DNA from: CAZYCC01 sp964645985
GTDB lineage: Bacteria; Bacillota; Clostridia; Oscillospirales; CAG-272
NCBI GenBank assembly: GCA_964645985.1
Contig: CAZYCC010000066.1
Location: forward strand, 1 to 8,957
Direction of reading: 5' to 3'
Length of the DNA: 8,957 nucleotides
The notes beneath the pieces were generated by a model. It saw nothing but the letters and a program-made list of their open reading frames with translations. It was not told the origin of the DNA and searched no databases. Every line of letters starts with the position of its first letter. Within the stretch, counting starts at the first letter, position 1. A program made the position numbers and the translations under genes. This document shows positions 1 to 6,065 of the stretch, one piece after another.

Positions 1-18
1 CCCCCACATAACGAACTG

Positions 19-154
19 TTTCGGTGAGCGGGGTGTGTTCCTCTTTGAGGAGTGAAATCGCGGCTCAGGGGAAGCACAAAAAGATTGATAGGATTATCGG
101 AAGCTAAACAAATCCTTGCCCTTCGGGGGATGGGGTATTTCGGGGAGCGGGGTG
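19..154. repeat. 17-base direct repeat pair
   Basis: TTTCGGTGAGCGGGGTG at 19-35 recurs as TTTCGGGGAGCGGGGTG at 138-154, with one mismatch and a 119-base period. The sequence between the copies shows no gene. Function unknown; it could be the edge of a longer repeat array that extends beyond the left end of the window. Confidence 0.55.
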
Positions 155-188
155 AGGATTAGCGTGATTTTGCACTGCTATATCCTAG

Positions 189-282
189 ATATAGTTTTCG
201 GGAAAACGGTACTGCCGTTACCGTAACTTGAACTGCCGTTTCTAAATATAGTTTTCGGGAAACCCCGCTGCCGTTAACGTAA
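189..282. repeat. Two-copy direct repeat of about 37 bases
   Basis: Two blocks recur at a 56-57-base period. ATATAGTTTTCGGGAAA is at 189-205 and identically at 246-262. CTGCCGTTACCGTAA (212-226) recurs as CTGCCGTTAACGTAA (268-282). The short spacer between the blocks differs, so the copies have diverged by substitution and a one-base indel. The first copy also carries the inverted repeat ACGGTA (206-211) / TACCGT (219-224). A frame read through the repeat gives a repeated peptide, but there is no start, ribosome site or family match to support a gene. Most likely an intergenic repeat. Confidence 0.6.
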
Positions 283-470
283 TTTCCCCTACTCCCTCGC
301 GACCGTGGTGCCGCGGTTAGGTTAGTGCCGCTCGTTGTAATTTCGCACTGCCCCGCTCGCCCCCGCGGTTTTGCGCGCTCGCTTCCCATCGTGCAGCCGT
401 TTCCCAGCGGAGCTCCCCCCTCGATATTTCACACAAAAATCGCGTTTTGCAAAAACTCGCCTCCCTCACA

Positions 471-502
471 AAAATCCCCCGACCGCCTGGTCGGGGGATT
501 TT
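471..502 (-). terminator. Intrinsic terminator closing the cdsA transcript
   Basis: AAAATCCCCCGACC (471-484) and GGTCGGGGGATTTT (489-502) form a perfect 14-base-pair stem with the 4-base loop GCCT. Read on the minus strand, the G/C-rich stem ends in GGGGATTTTTG, a run of five U. This is a textbook Rho-independent terminator about 100 bases past the cdsA stop codon. On the plus strand the stem is followed by TTTTCTT, so it could also stop transcription arriving from the left, i.e. act in both directions. Confidence 0.88.
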
Positions 503-560
503 CTTCCATATTATCCTACCACTCCTCGCAGCAAATCTCTCTATTCCGCCTCCGCCGCTC

Positions 561-573
561 GGGGGGGGGGGGG
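561..573. repeat. G13 homopolymer tract
   Basis: Thirteen consecutive G residues lie between the cdsA stop codon and the terminator, read as C13 in the 3' untranslated part of the cdsA transcript. Tracts of this length are prone to slipped-strand mispairing, and also to sequencing or assembly miscounts. It does not lie inside any gene I can support, so switching a coding frame here is unlikely. Confidence 0.8.
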
Positions 574-600
574 CAATTCGCGGCGCGGGGGAGCTGAGCG

Positions 601-1455
601 TCACGCGAACAGCGCAAAATTCGGGATGATCGTCGTGAGGAGGAAGAGAAAGGGCGCGGTGGCGAGGACGCTGTCGAAGCGGTCAAGCAGGCCTCCGTGC
701 CCGGGGAGGATAATACCGTAATCCTTCGCGCCGTAGTGCCGCTTGACCGCCGACATCACAAGGTCTCCGAGCATCGACGCGACCGACATCACGGCCCCCG
801 CCGCCGCGAGCGCAAGATAGCGCGGCGTAAGATCGAATATTTTTCCGACGACAAATCCGTAGAGCAGCACGAGCCCGACGCAGCAGATAACGCCGCCGAT
901 CGCGCCCTCGACCGTCTTCTTGGGGCTAATCTCGGGGATCAGCTTGTGGCGCCCGAAGAGCCTGCCGCAAAAATAGGCGAAGGTGTCGCTGCCCCATGCC
1001 GTCAGGAAAACGAGCAGATAAAAATATTTCCCGTTCGGCATATCCCGGAGCAGAATCACCGAGGAGAAACTGACATTAACGTAAAATTCAAGTGAGAAAA
1101 GTGTTAAAAGGTCTGCTAAATTGGTTTTGCCTTTCGAGAAGACCGCAAAGGATAAAAGTAAAAAGAGATAAACGAACCCGGTCATCGCGGCAGCCGCGAA
1201 AAATCCCTCGCCGGTGCTGCCGGCGGCGAGGCTCCACGGGGCGCGACGCGCGAAGAGCGGCAGCGCAAGCGCGAAGACATAGGTCGGAGCGGCGACCGAT
1301 ACCCTCTTTGCAAGCCCGGTGCAGCGCAAGAGCTCATAAGCGCAGATCACGCAGATGATCTGGAAGAGCAGCACAAAGGCGAGCGTGTCCGAGAAGATTA
1401 AAAAAGGGAGCAGGACGCCGAACGCGACGATCGACGTGATGACGCGAACAAGCAT
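601..1455 (-). CDS. cdsA: Phosphatidate cytidylyltransferase (CDP-diglyceride synthase)
   Basis: Integral membrane enzyme that makes CDP-diacylglycerol from CTP and phosphatidic acid, the branch point of phospholipid synthesis. The protein is 284 residues, usual for CdsA, and mostly hydrophobic with about eight likely membrane segments. The family signature is complete near the C-terminus (residues 235-261: S-x-x-KR-x4-KD, then PGHGG and DRFD). The preceding conserved part SDTFAYFCGRLFGRHK with PKKTVEGAIGG is at about 156-188. I start at ATG 1455 because 'MLVRVITSIVAF' matches the normal CdsA N-terminus. A TTG at 1566 would add 37 residues that do not look like the family. No Shine-Dalgarno precedes the chosen start. 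It lies downstream of uppS after an unusually long 409-base gap, and is followed by the terminator at 471-502. Confidence 0.93.
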   Translation of the reverse strand: MLVRVITSIVAFGVLLPFLIFSDTLAFVLLFQIICVICAYELLRCTGLAKRVSVAAPTYVFALALPLFARRAPWSLAAGSTGEGFFAAAAMTGFVYLFLLLSFAVFSKGKTNLADLLTLFSLEFYVNVSFSSVILLRDMPNGKYFYLLVFLTAWGSDTFAYFCGRLFGRHKLIPEISPKKTVEGAIGGVICCVGLVLLYGFVVGKIFDLTPRYLALAAAGAVMSVASMLGDLVMSAVKRHYGAKDYGIILPGHGGLLDRFDSVLATAPFLFLLTTIIPNFALFA

Positions 1456-1864
1456 AAAGAAGGCGATCGAAGGGAGGAGCGAGGCAGTTTCGAGCCGAGA
1501 GGAAATCAGAAAAGTGCTATATTTTTCTTTTAGCGCGTGAGAATGTGACCGATTCGAGGAAAGCAAAATAGTGCTAAATCATATCCATTTTAAGTTTTAC
1601 GCAGACTCATCCTTTTCCATCTTCGCCAGTCGGTCCGCTTCTCAAGTTTGCCGCGATTCTGCGAGCGCGCGAAAGCTTTTTGCCGCGGCTTTGCCGCTGC
1701 GAACCGCTCGCGATTCTTTGCGGGCGCAGCCGCACGGCCCTTGCGCCGCAGCAAGCCCGCGGGAGCTTTCGCGGGCGTACCCCCCGGGATCAATTGTGGG
1801 CAGAGTTCGCAGCTCACAGCAGAAAATAGGAAATCAACCGCAATATTGGGGGGCCGCCGCGCCC
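1456..1864. other. uppS-cdsA intergenic region, no gene found
   Basis: These 409 bases separate two genes that normally overlap or nearly touch. Open frames on either strand give Arg/Ala-rich translations without motifs. The right part (about 1640-1790) is very GC-rich with hairpins, and the left part (about 1500-1620) is an AT-richer pocket that may hold a cdsA promoter, though I cannot name a convincing -35/-10 pair. Two copies of AGTGCTA (1513-1519, 1570-1576; TAGCACT in the gene sense) occur 57 bases apart in this pocket. Confidence 0.55.
1755..1776. other. Stem-loop in uppS-cdsA gap
   Basis: GCCCGCG (1755-1761) pairs perfectly with CGCGGGC (1770-1776) around an 8-base loop. A smaller hairpin, GCGGC-TTT-GCCGC, lies at 1685-1697. 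Neither is followed by a U-run on the minus strand, so they are not intrinsic terminators. They could affect processing or stability of the uppS-cdsA transcript. Confidence 0.5.
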
Positions 1865-2557
1865 TCAGACGCCGCCGAAACGGCGGGTGCGGGATTGGTA
1901 GGCGGCGATGGCGCGTTCGATGTCCTCCTCGCGCATATCCGGCCAGAGCGTATCGGTAAAGTAAAATTCGGCGTAGGCGCTCTGATAGAGGAGGAAGTTC
2001 GATAAGCGCTGCTCTCCGGCGGTGCGCACGATGAGGTCGGGGTCTGGGAAGTCGGCGGTGTAGAGCTCGCGCGCGAGGCGCTCCTCGGTGACCTGATCGG
2101 CGGGAACCCCTTGCGTGATGAGGTTTTGCGTCGCGCGGACGATCTCGGCGCGTCCGCCGTAGTTGAGCGCGACGCCGAGCAGCTTGTGCTTTTCGCGAGA
2201 CTCCTCCTCAAGGGAGACCATCTCGCGGCGCAGCGGCGCGGGGAAGGCAGACTTGTCGCCGAGAAAAACAACTCGCAGGTCGCGCTCGGCAAACGAGTGG
2301 AAGGCGTCTTGCAGGTAGGTGTGCAGCAGGCGCAGAATAGCGCTAACCTCGGCGCGCGGTCGCTTCCAATTTTCAGTCGAGAAGGCGTAGACCGTCACCG
2401 CTTGCACGCCGATGTCGCCGCAATATTCAACGATTTTTTTGAAAACCTTTGCCCCCTCGCGATGCCCCGCTTCGCGCGGCAGGCCTCGCGCGCTCGCCCA
2501 TCGCCCATTGCCGTCCATAATAAACGCGATATGCGCGGGAAGGTTAGATGTGGGCAT
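1865..2557 (-). CDS. uppS: Isoprenyl transferase (undecaprenyl-diphosphate synthase)
   Basis: Cytosolic cis-prenyltransferase that adds eight isopentenyl units to farnesyl diphosphate, giving the C55 lipid carrier for peptidoglycan and wall polymers. At 230 residues it is close to the usual length. Motifs are complete: HIAFIMDGNGRWA at residues 9-21 (catalytic Asp15), GHREGAK at 31-37, FSTENWKRP at 59-67, LNYGGR at 131-136, and the C-terminal block DLIVRTAGEQRLSNFLLYQ followed by AYAEFYFTDTLWPD at 174-207, with the Arg and Glu that bind diphosphate and Mg. The start is ATG 2557, a few residues before the first motif as in relatives. No clear Shine-Dalgarno precedes it. It follows frr after 203 bases. 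Confidence 0.96.
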   Translation of the reverse strand: MPTSNLPAHIAFIMDGNGRWASARGLPREAGHREGAKVFKKIVEYCGDIGVQAVTVYAFSTENWKRPRAEVSAILRLLHTYLQDAFHSFAERDLRVVFLGDKSAFPAPLRREMVSLEEESREKHKLLGVALNYGGRAEIVRATQNLITQGVPADQVTEERLARELYTADFPDPDLIVRTAGEQRLSNFLLYQSAYAEFYFTDTLWPDMREEDIERAIAAYQSRTRRFGGV

Positions 2558-2760
2558 AGGCGGTTTTCACGGAAAAACTGCGTATCGAAGCGAGCAAAGA
2601 AGTCACGGGGGATCGGGTTAGCTCCGCACCCTAGACTGCCTTGCCCCCGGAGACGGGGATGCCGCGAGAAGCGGCAACCGCGCGCTGACGCGGGGGACGG
2701 CTACCGTGGAGCGTGGTGTTCGTTTTTCGCGAAGTAAGGCGGGGACTGACCGCACCGCCG
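2558..2760. other. frr-uppS intergenic region with tandem hairpins
   Basis: A 203-base gap where relatives usually have few bases. I see no gene. Three close-set stem-loops occupy 2645-2693: CCCCG-GAGA-CGGGG (2645-2658), GCCGC-GAGAA-GCGGC (2661-2675) and CCGCG-CGCTGA-CGCGG (2678-2693). None has a following U-run on the minus strand, so they do not look like terminators. They may be a compact structured element in the frr-uppS message, or simply a by-product of the high GC content. Confidence 0.5.
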
Positions 2761-3312
2761 TCACAGCTCCATAATGTCATCGGACTTTTTCGCGACGATT
2801 TTCTCGATCTGAGCGATTGAACGGTCGGTTAAGTCCTGCGTTTCCTTCTCGGCGTCCTTGCGGTCGTCCTCGGTGAGGTCGCCCTTCTTTTGCGCTTCCT
2901 TGATCTTCTCGTTGGCGTCGCGGCGGATGTTGCGAATGTTGACCTTCGCGCTCTCGCCCATTTTCGCCACCTGCTTTGTTAGCTCTCGGCGGCGATCCTC
3001 AGTGAGAGGCGGAAACACTAAGCGCAGCACGGTTCCGTCGTTTTGCGGAAAGGCGCCGAGATCGGCGACTTGCAGCGCTTTTTCCGCCGTTTTGAGCAGC
3101 GACGGATCCCACGGTTTGACCGTGATCGTGCGCGCGTCGGTCACCTTCACCTCGGCAACCTGCGTGAGGGGCGTTTGCACGCCGTAATATTCGACCGTCA
3201 CATGCGAGAGGATCGACGCGTTCGCGCGTCCGGCGCGCACCGTCTCGAGCTCCTCCTCGAAGACCGCGATGCTCTTCTTCATCTTTTCTTCGGTCGCTTT
3301 TTTGTCAAACAT
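2761..3312 (-). CDS. frr: Ribosome recycling factor
   Basis: Acts with EF-G to split the post-termination ribosome into subunits. The product is 183 residues, against about 185 in the family. The sequence follows the RRF plan: N-terminal helix 'ATEEKMKKSIAVFEEELETVRAGRANASIL' in two parts (residues 6-35), the beta domain with VEYYGVQTPL (40-49) and KPWDPSLL (66-73), NDGTVLRLVFPPLTEDRR (91-108), and the C-terminal helix with VNIRNIRRDAN (124-134) ending DDIMEL. The start is ATG 3312: it has an AGGAGG five bases upstream and the family's N-terminus. A start 30 bases further upstream would add ten unrelated residues. It lies between pyrH and uppS, as in most Firmicutes. Confidence 0.97.
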   Translation of the reverse strand: MFDKKATEEKMKKSIAVFEEELETVRAGRANASILSHVTVEYYGVQTPLTQVAEVKVTDARTITVKPWDPSLLKTAEKALQVADLGAFPQNDGTVLRLVFPPLTEDRRRELTKQVAKMGESAKVNIRNIRRDANEKIKEAQKKGDLTEDDRKDAEKETQDLTDRSIAQIEKIVAKKSDDIMEL

Positions 3313-3317
3313 AACTG

Positions 3318-3323
3318 CCTCCT
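3318..3323 (-). promoter_or_regulatory. Strong ribosome binding site of frr
   Basis: AGGAGG on the minus strand, five bases before ATG 3312. It decides the frr start and is the only perfect Shine-Dalgarno in the pyrH-frr-uppS-cdsA cluster. The starts of uppS and cdsA have none that I can see and that of pyrH only a weak one. Confidence 0.85.
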
Positions 3324-3452
3324 GTGCATCGGAAGTGGACAAACGGATGAGATCGAGCGGTGGGGCGACGGGGTCGGGTGTTCAATTTTAGGAGAGATGG
3401 AGCGCAACTTGAACATATCGGTGCAGATCAATTTACAATAGCGGATAAGAAA

Positions 3453-3481
3453 AGTGTAAATCGATGAGAGAAAAAGTTCAA
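3453..3481 (-). promoter_or_regulatory. Candidate sigma-A promoter for frr
   Basis: On the minus strand, TTGAAC (3481-3476) and TACACT (3458-3453) are separated by 17 bases, in an AT-rich pocket upstream of frr. Transcription would start near 3446 and give a leader of about 135 bases before ATG 3312. Both boxes differ from consensus (TTGACA, TATAAT) by two bases, so this is a moderate prediction. If used, frr-uppS-cdsA can be made independently of pyrH. Confidence 0.5.
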
Positions 3482-3650
3482 ATTTTGCGCGTATGATGGG
3501 CGACAATTAAAATGACGGAAAATTCAAGGAAACGGCGGAAATATTCTCGCTTTCAGCTAATAGGATGTTCCCACTTCGGCGGGATAGCCGCGCTTTAAAG
3601 GGAATTTTTTGCGGCGCTTGGCGATACCCTCCCGCTACGGGCAAACGCGC

Positions 3651-4361
3651 TCACGCGTGCACGAGCGTGCCGATTTTCTCTCCGGATAGCGCGCGCAGAA
3701 TGTTTTCCGGGTCATCAAGGCCAAAAATGAGCAGCTTTTGGTGTGTGCTCTCGCAGAGGGCGGCGGCGGCGAGGTCGATGACGCCGAGCTTTCCGCGCAA
3801 AATCTCATCGAAGGTGACCTCGTCAAGGCGGCGCGCGGTGGGGTCGGTGCGCGGGTCGGCGGTATATACCCCGTCGACGTTTTTCGCGAAGAGCAGCAGA
3901 TCTGCCTCAAGCTCCGCGCCGCGCAGGACAGCGGCGGTGTCGGTCGAGAAGAACGGCCGGCCACTCCCGCCCGCAAGGAAGAGAATTTCCCCGGTGCAAA
4001 GCGCCGCGAGCGCGCGATCCTTCGTGAATAGCTCGGCGACGGCGGGCATTTCGAGCGCGCAGAGGACGCGCGCGGGAAGACCCTCGCGGCGGCAGGCGTC
4101 GCGCAGGGCGAGCGCGTTTATCGTCGTCGCGAGCATTCCCATTGTGTCGGCGGTCGGGCGATCCATCCCGTCGCCCTCCCGCGCGCCGCGCCAAATGTTC
4201 CCGCCGCCGATGACGACCGCGACCTGCACGCCCGCCTCCCGGCAGCGCCCGAGCGCCGCAACGACGCTCTGCAAAAAATCGTAGTCAAATATGCCGTCGC
4301 GTGCGCCGATCGCCTCTCCCGAGAGCTTCAAGAGGACACGGCGGTAAATGGGGTGAAACAT
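3651..4361 (-). CDS. pyrH: UMP kinase
   Basis: Hexameric amino-acid-kinase-family enzyme that phosphorylates UMP to UDP with ATP, feeding nucleotide, wall-sugar and lipid precursor pools. Length 236 residues, versus about 240 in relatives. Motifs in order: LKLSGEA (11-17, ATP site), GGGNIWRG (52-59, UMP site), MDRPTADTMGMLATTINALAL (66-86, given here in two pieces: MDRPTADTMGM and LATTINALAL), GGSGRPFFSTDTAA (131-144), NVDGVYTADP (161-170). The GGSGRPFF segment has Arg where many relatives have Asn (GTGNPFF), a mild variation. I start at ATG 4361; a TTG at 4382 would add seven non-family residues. Only a weak AAGAGA precedes the start. The normal upstream partners rpsB and tsf are missing. 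Confidence 0.96.
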   Translation of the reverse strand: MFHPIYRRVLLKLSGEAIGARDGIFDYDFLQSVVAALGRCREAGVQVAVVIGGGNIWRGAREGDGMDRPTADTMGMLATTINALALRDACRREGLPARVLCALEMPAVAELFTKDRALAALCTGEILFLAGGSGRPFFSTDTAAVLRGAELEADLLLFAKNVDGVYTADPRTDPTARRLDEVTFDEILRGKLGVIDLAAAALCESTHQKLLIFGLDDPENILRALSGEKIGTLVHA

Positions 4362-5030
4362 AAGTTCTCTTGAGTATGGCAATGCGTGGTGTATTCTGCC
4401 GCGAAAATGAGAGTCCCGATCGCCGCGCGATTGTCTCGCGCGCGGTGCGCTCTTTCGCCGCGGAGAGTGTTTTTCGCTGTAAACACGTGCCCGCCTTCAT
4501 GTCACGCGGCAGGGAGGGGCGCCGCAGAACGAGGGCTGTGTCCGTGCAGCGGTCGCCGCTCGGCGGGGCCGCCGGATTCTCCCGCGCGGGGGCTGCGATG
4601 GAACTTTGCGAAACTCCGCCTCGAAAACGAGCGGTGCCCGCGCGAAGCACCGCAGCGGCGCATGGCGGCGCAACCCTGTGGTAGTGCGAAGACGAAAGGC
4701 TGCTCGCGCAAAGCGGCGGCGCAATAGGCGCGGCTCGCGCAAGAAGGGCGTCCCCCCCGCAAAGCGCTCATCTGTTCTCGCGAGCGCAGCATAACGAAAG
4801 CAACTTCGGAAGGGCGAAAACCTAAGCGCTCGCGCGAAGTGCAGCAAGGCGGGGTTTGCGGCGGCGCGCAGCCGCTCTCTCGGCGAGCGAATGATTTTGC
4901 TTCGAGCGAATGCTCCCGCGCGCCGCGCGCGATATTCTGCCGCAAATCCCCCTCGTTTCGGGCAAACGCGGGAAAATTTTGATCCCCCGGCGGCGGGTTT
5001 ATGGACTTATCGCCGCAAAACCCGCGGTTT
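4362..5030. other. Sortase-pyrH intergenic region, no gene accepted
   Basis: A 669-base stretch. A 181-codon minus-strand frame overlaps it (4502-5047), but its translation is Arg/Ala/Ser/Cys-rich with scattered RSPR and AAPL-type runs, shows no domain and starts inside the sortase 3' end. I reject it as a gene. The sequence is very GC-rich and repetitive in short words: TATTCTGCCGC appears at 4392-4402 and 4933-4943, and GTGTTT (4467-4472) pairs with AAACAC (4481-4486). Just past the sortase stop, AAAACC (5017-5022) pairs with GGTTTT (5026-5031), a weak terminator-like hairpin. Confidence 0.55.
4373..4381 (-). promoter_or_regulatory. Possible extended -10 for pyrH
   Basis: TGCCATACT on the minus strand resembles an extended -10 (TGnTATAAT) and ends 11 bases before the pyrH ATG. 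I see no good -35. If real, transcription would begin only about five bases before the start codon, giving a nearly leaderless message. The better-supported promoters at 7076-7104 and 8606-8635 have TGCTATACT at the same place, which is the main support. Confidence 0.3.
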
Positions 5031-6065
5031 TCACTCGATAACTTCAACTAAGCGGGCGATGACAGCGTAGCGCTCGTTGGAGGTGCCGTTCGTGCAGGTG
5101 GAGAGCGTCAGGAGGCGCGTGTCGGGGGTGAGGGTTTCGTCGGTGACGCCTTCGCGCTGCCACCAAGAAAGGCTCCGCATTCGCCGCGCGTAGGACACAA
5201 AATCCTCGTCGCCGTAAAAATAGATGTTCGCGTAGCCCGCGTCGCTCGTCGTCTGAAAAAAGGCGATGACCTCGTAACGGTAGAGCCCCTCGGGCGTGTA
5301 GAGCTTGACAAACGGGTGCTCGTTGAAAAACGCGCGGTCGGTGTAGCGCAGGAGCTGGTTGAACATCGTGCCCTGCGTGCGGATGTTGTGACCGTAAATG
5401 ACAAGGTTTGGATTGCGCAGCATCGCGCGCTCGCAGCGATAGTCAACGTAGACCGATCCCGCGCTCGTGTAGCCTCCCGCGTAATCGTGTTTGAGGTAGT
5501 AATCATTGTCGGCGCCCTGCACGACCGGGTAGTCGACGTTCGTCCCGTCGACCACCATCCACCCGAAGATGTCGGGGTAGCGCTCGCGCAGGGATGTGAG
5601 GCGCGCGCGGTAAAGCTCGACGCCATCACTGTCGGCGGTCGGCTCCTCGAAGTGAAATTCGCCCGAGAGCATTTGCGTGAACGCCGGAATCTCCCCTTCG
5701 GCGGGCGAATAGGTAAGGGGCTGTTGCCCGCTCCCCCCGCTCTGCTCGCCCTGCTCATCATTTGAGAGCGTGAAATTTTCGGCGAGCGCCCGATAGCGCC
5801 GGTCGGCGAGGCGGTAGGTGACAAGATCGACCGTGACATCGGTCGCGGCGATAAGGAACACCGCGAGTGCGAGGAGAAAAATCAGCGGGCGCAAAAGAGC
5901 TCGCAGCACCTGCGCGGGCGAACGCTTCGCGGGCGGCGCGATGTCGTCGGCGCGCAGCGCGATAAGTGAGTCGGCAAAGGAGAGCGGCGCGTCATCGGCC
6001 GCGCGAGATCCCACGGGGGGCGGATCCGGCGGGGGCGAAACTGCCGCCGCAGCGGGGAAAATCAT
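5031..6065 (-). CDS. srtB: Class B sortase
   Basis: Membrane-anchored cysteine transpeptidase that cuts a sorting motif in a substrate protein and joins it to peptidoglycan or to a pilin. The protein has 344 residues. A Pro/Ala-rich cytosolic stretch of about 55 residues is followed by one membrane segment (about 61-82, LIFLLALAVFLIAATDVTVD), a Gly/Ser/Gln-rich linker (about 103-120) and the extracellular sortase barrel. The catalytic triad is visible: His226 in LVIYGHNIR, Cys324 in TLSTCTN, Arg332 in SNERYAVIARL. FGWMVVDGTNVDYPVVQG and DNDYYLKHD are typical of class B. The start is ATG 6065, with only a weak AGGTT upstream; an internal start nearer the membrane segment is possible. No substrate with a sorting signal is in the window. 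Confidence 0.93.
   Translation of the reverse strand: MIFPAAAAVSPPPDPPPVGSRAADDAPLSFADSLIALRADDIAPPAKRSPAQVLRALLRPLIFLLALAVFLIAATDVTVDLVTYRLADRRYRALAENFTLSNDEQGEQSGGSGQQPLTYSPAEGEIPAFTQMLSGEFHFEEPTADSDGVELYRARLTSLRERYPDIFGWMVVDGTNVDYPVVQGADNDYYLKHDYAGGYTSAGSVYVDYRCERAMLRNPNLVIYGHNIRTQGTMFNQLLRYTDRAFFNEHPFVKLYTPEGLYRYEVIAFFQTTSDAGYANIYFYGDEDFVSYARRMRSLSWWQREGVTDETLTPDTRLLTLSTCTNGTSNERYAVIARLVEVIE

Larger units (their letters stand above)
1..470. other. Non-coding left flank with short repeats
   Basis: No convincing gene is present. Reading frames in this stretch lack recognisable protein motifs and encode low-complexity Arg/Pro/Ser-rich translations. The stretch lies beyond the terminator that closes the cdsA transcript, so it probably belongs to the next locus, outside the window. 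It holds two families of direct repeats, annotated separately, and a small inverted repeat (CTATATC at 178-184, GATATAG at 188-194) directly followed by TTTTC. The genes dxr and rseP, which usually follow cdsA in Firmicutes, are not here. Confidence 0.6.
3313..3650. other. pyrH-frr intergenic region with promoter-like pocket
   Basis: A 338-base gap with no gene I can support. The part next to frr (about 3380-3560) is visibly AT-richer than its surroundings and carries a candidate promoter and several short palindromes: ATTTACA (3431-3437) with TGTAAAT (3455-3461), and GTTCAA (3380-3385) with TTGAAC (3409-3414). No strong terminator follows the pyrH stop; CCCG-CTA-CGGG at 3632-3641 is a short hairpin without a U-run. 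Confidence 0.55.

Noticed and set aside
1568..1577. TTAGCACT-type half-site resembling CIRCE (HrcA) upstream of cdsA
   Set aside because: CIRCE needs a mirrored GAGTGCTAA nine bases away; only one half is present.
1571..2005. 144-codon plus-strand frame over the uppS-cdsA gap
   Set aside because: It runs antisense into uppS, has no recognisable family and no ribosome site.
3410..3425. TGAACATATCGGT as a possible LexA (SOS) box
   Set aside because: It lacks the second half GTTC of the Firmicutes SOS box, and frr is not an SOS gene.
3398..3442. 14-codon plus-strand peptide (ATG at 3398) after AGGAG
   Set aside because: The ribosome site is only two bases from the ATG and lies antisense to the frr leader; too little support.
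4392..4946. Repeat of TATTCTGCCGC as ends of a mobile element
   Set aside because: No transposase, no terminal inverted repeats and no target duplication; the same core word GCGGCAG also appears inside cdsA.
3638..4970. CGGGCAAACGCG at 3638-3649 and 4959-4970, flanking pyrH
   Set aside because: A 12-base match in 9 kb of GC-rich DNA is expected by chance about as often.
4502..5047. 181-codon minus-strand open frame between sortase and pyrH
   Set aside because: It overlaps the sortase 3' end and has no domain. Its composition (Arg, Ala, Ser, Cys) is typical of non-coding GC-rich frames, and it has no ribosome site.
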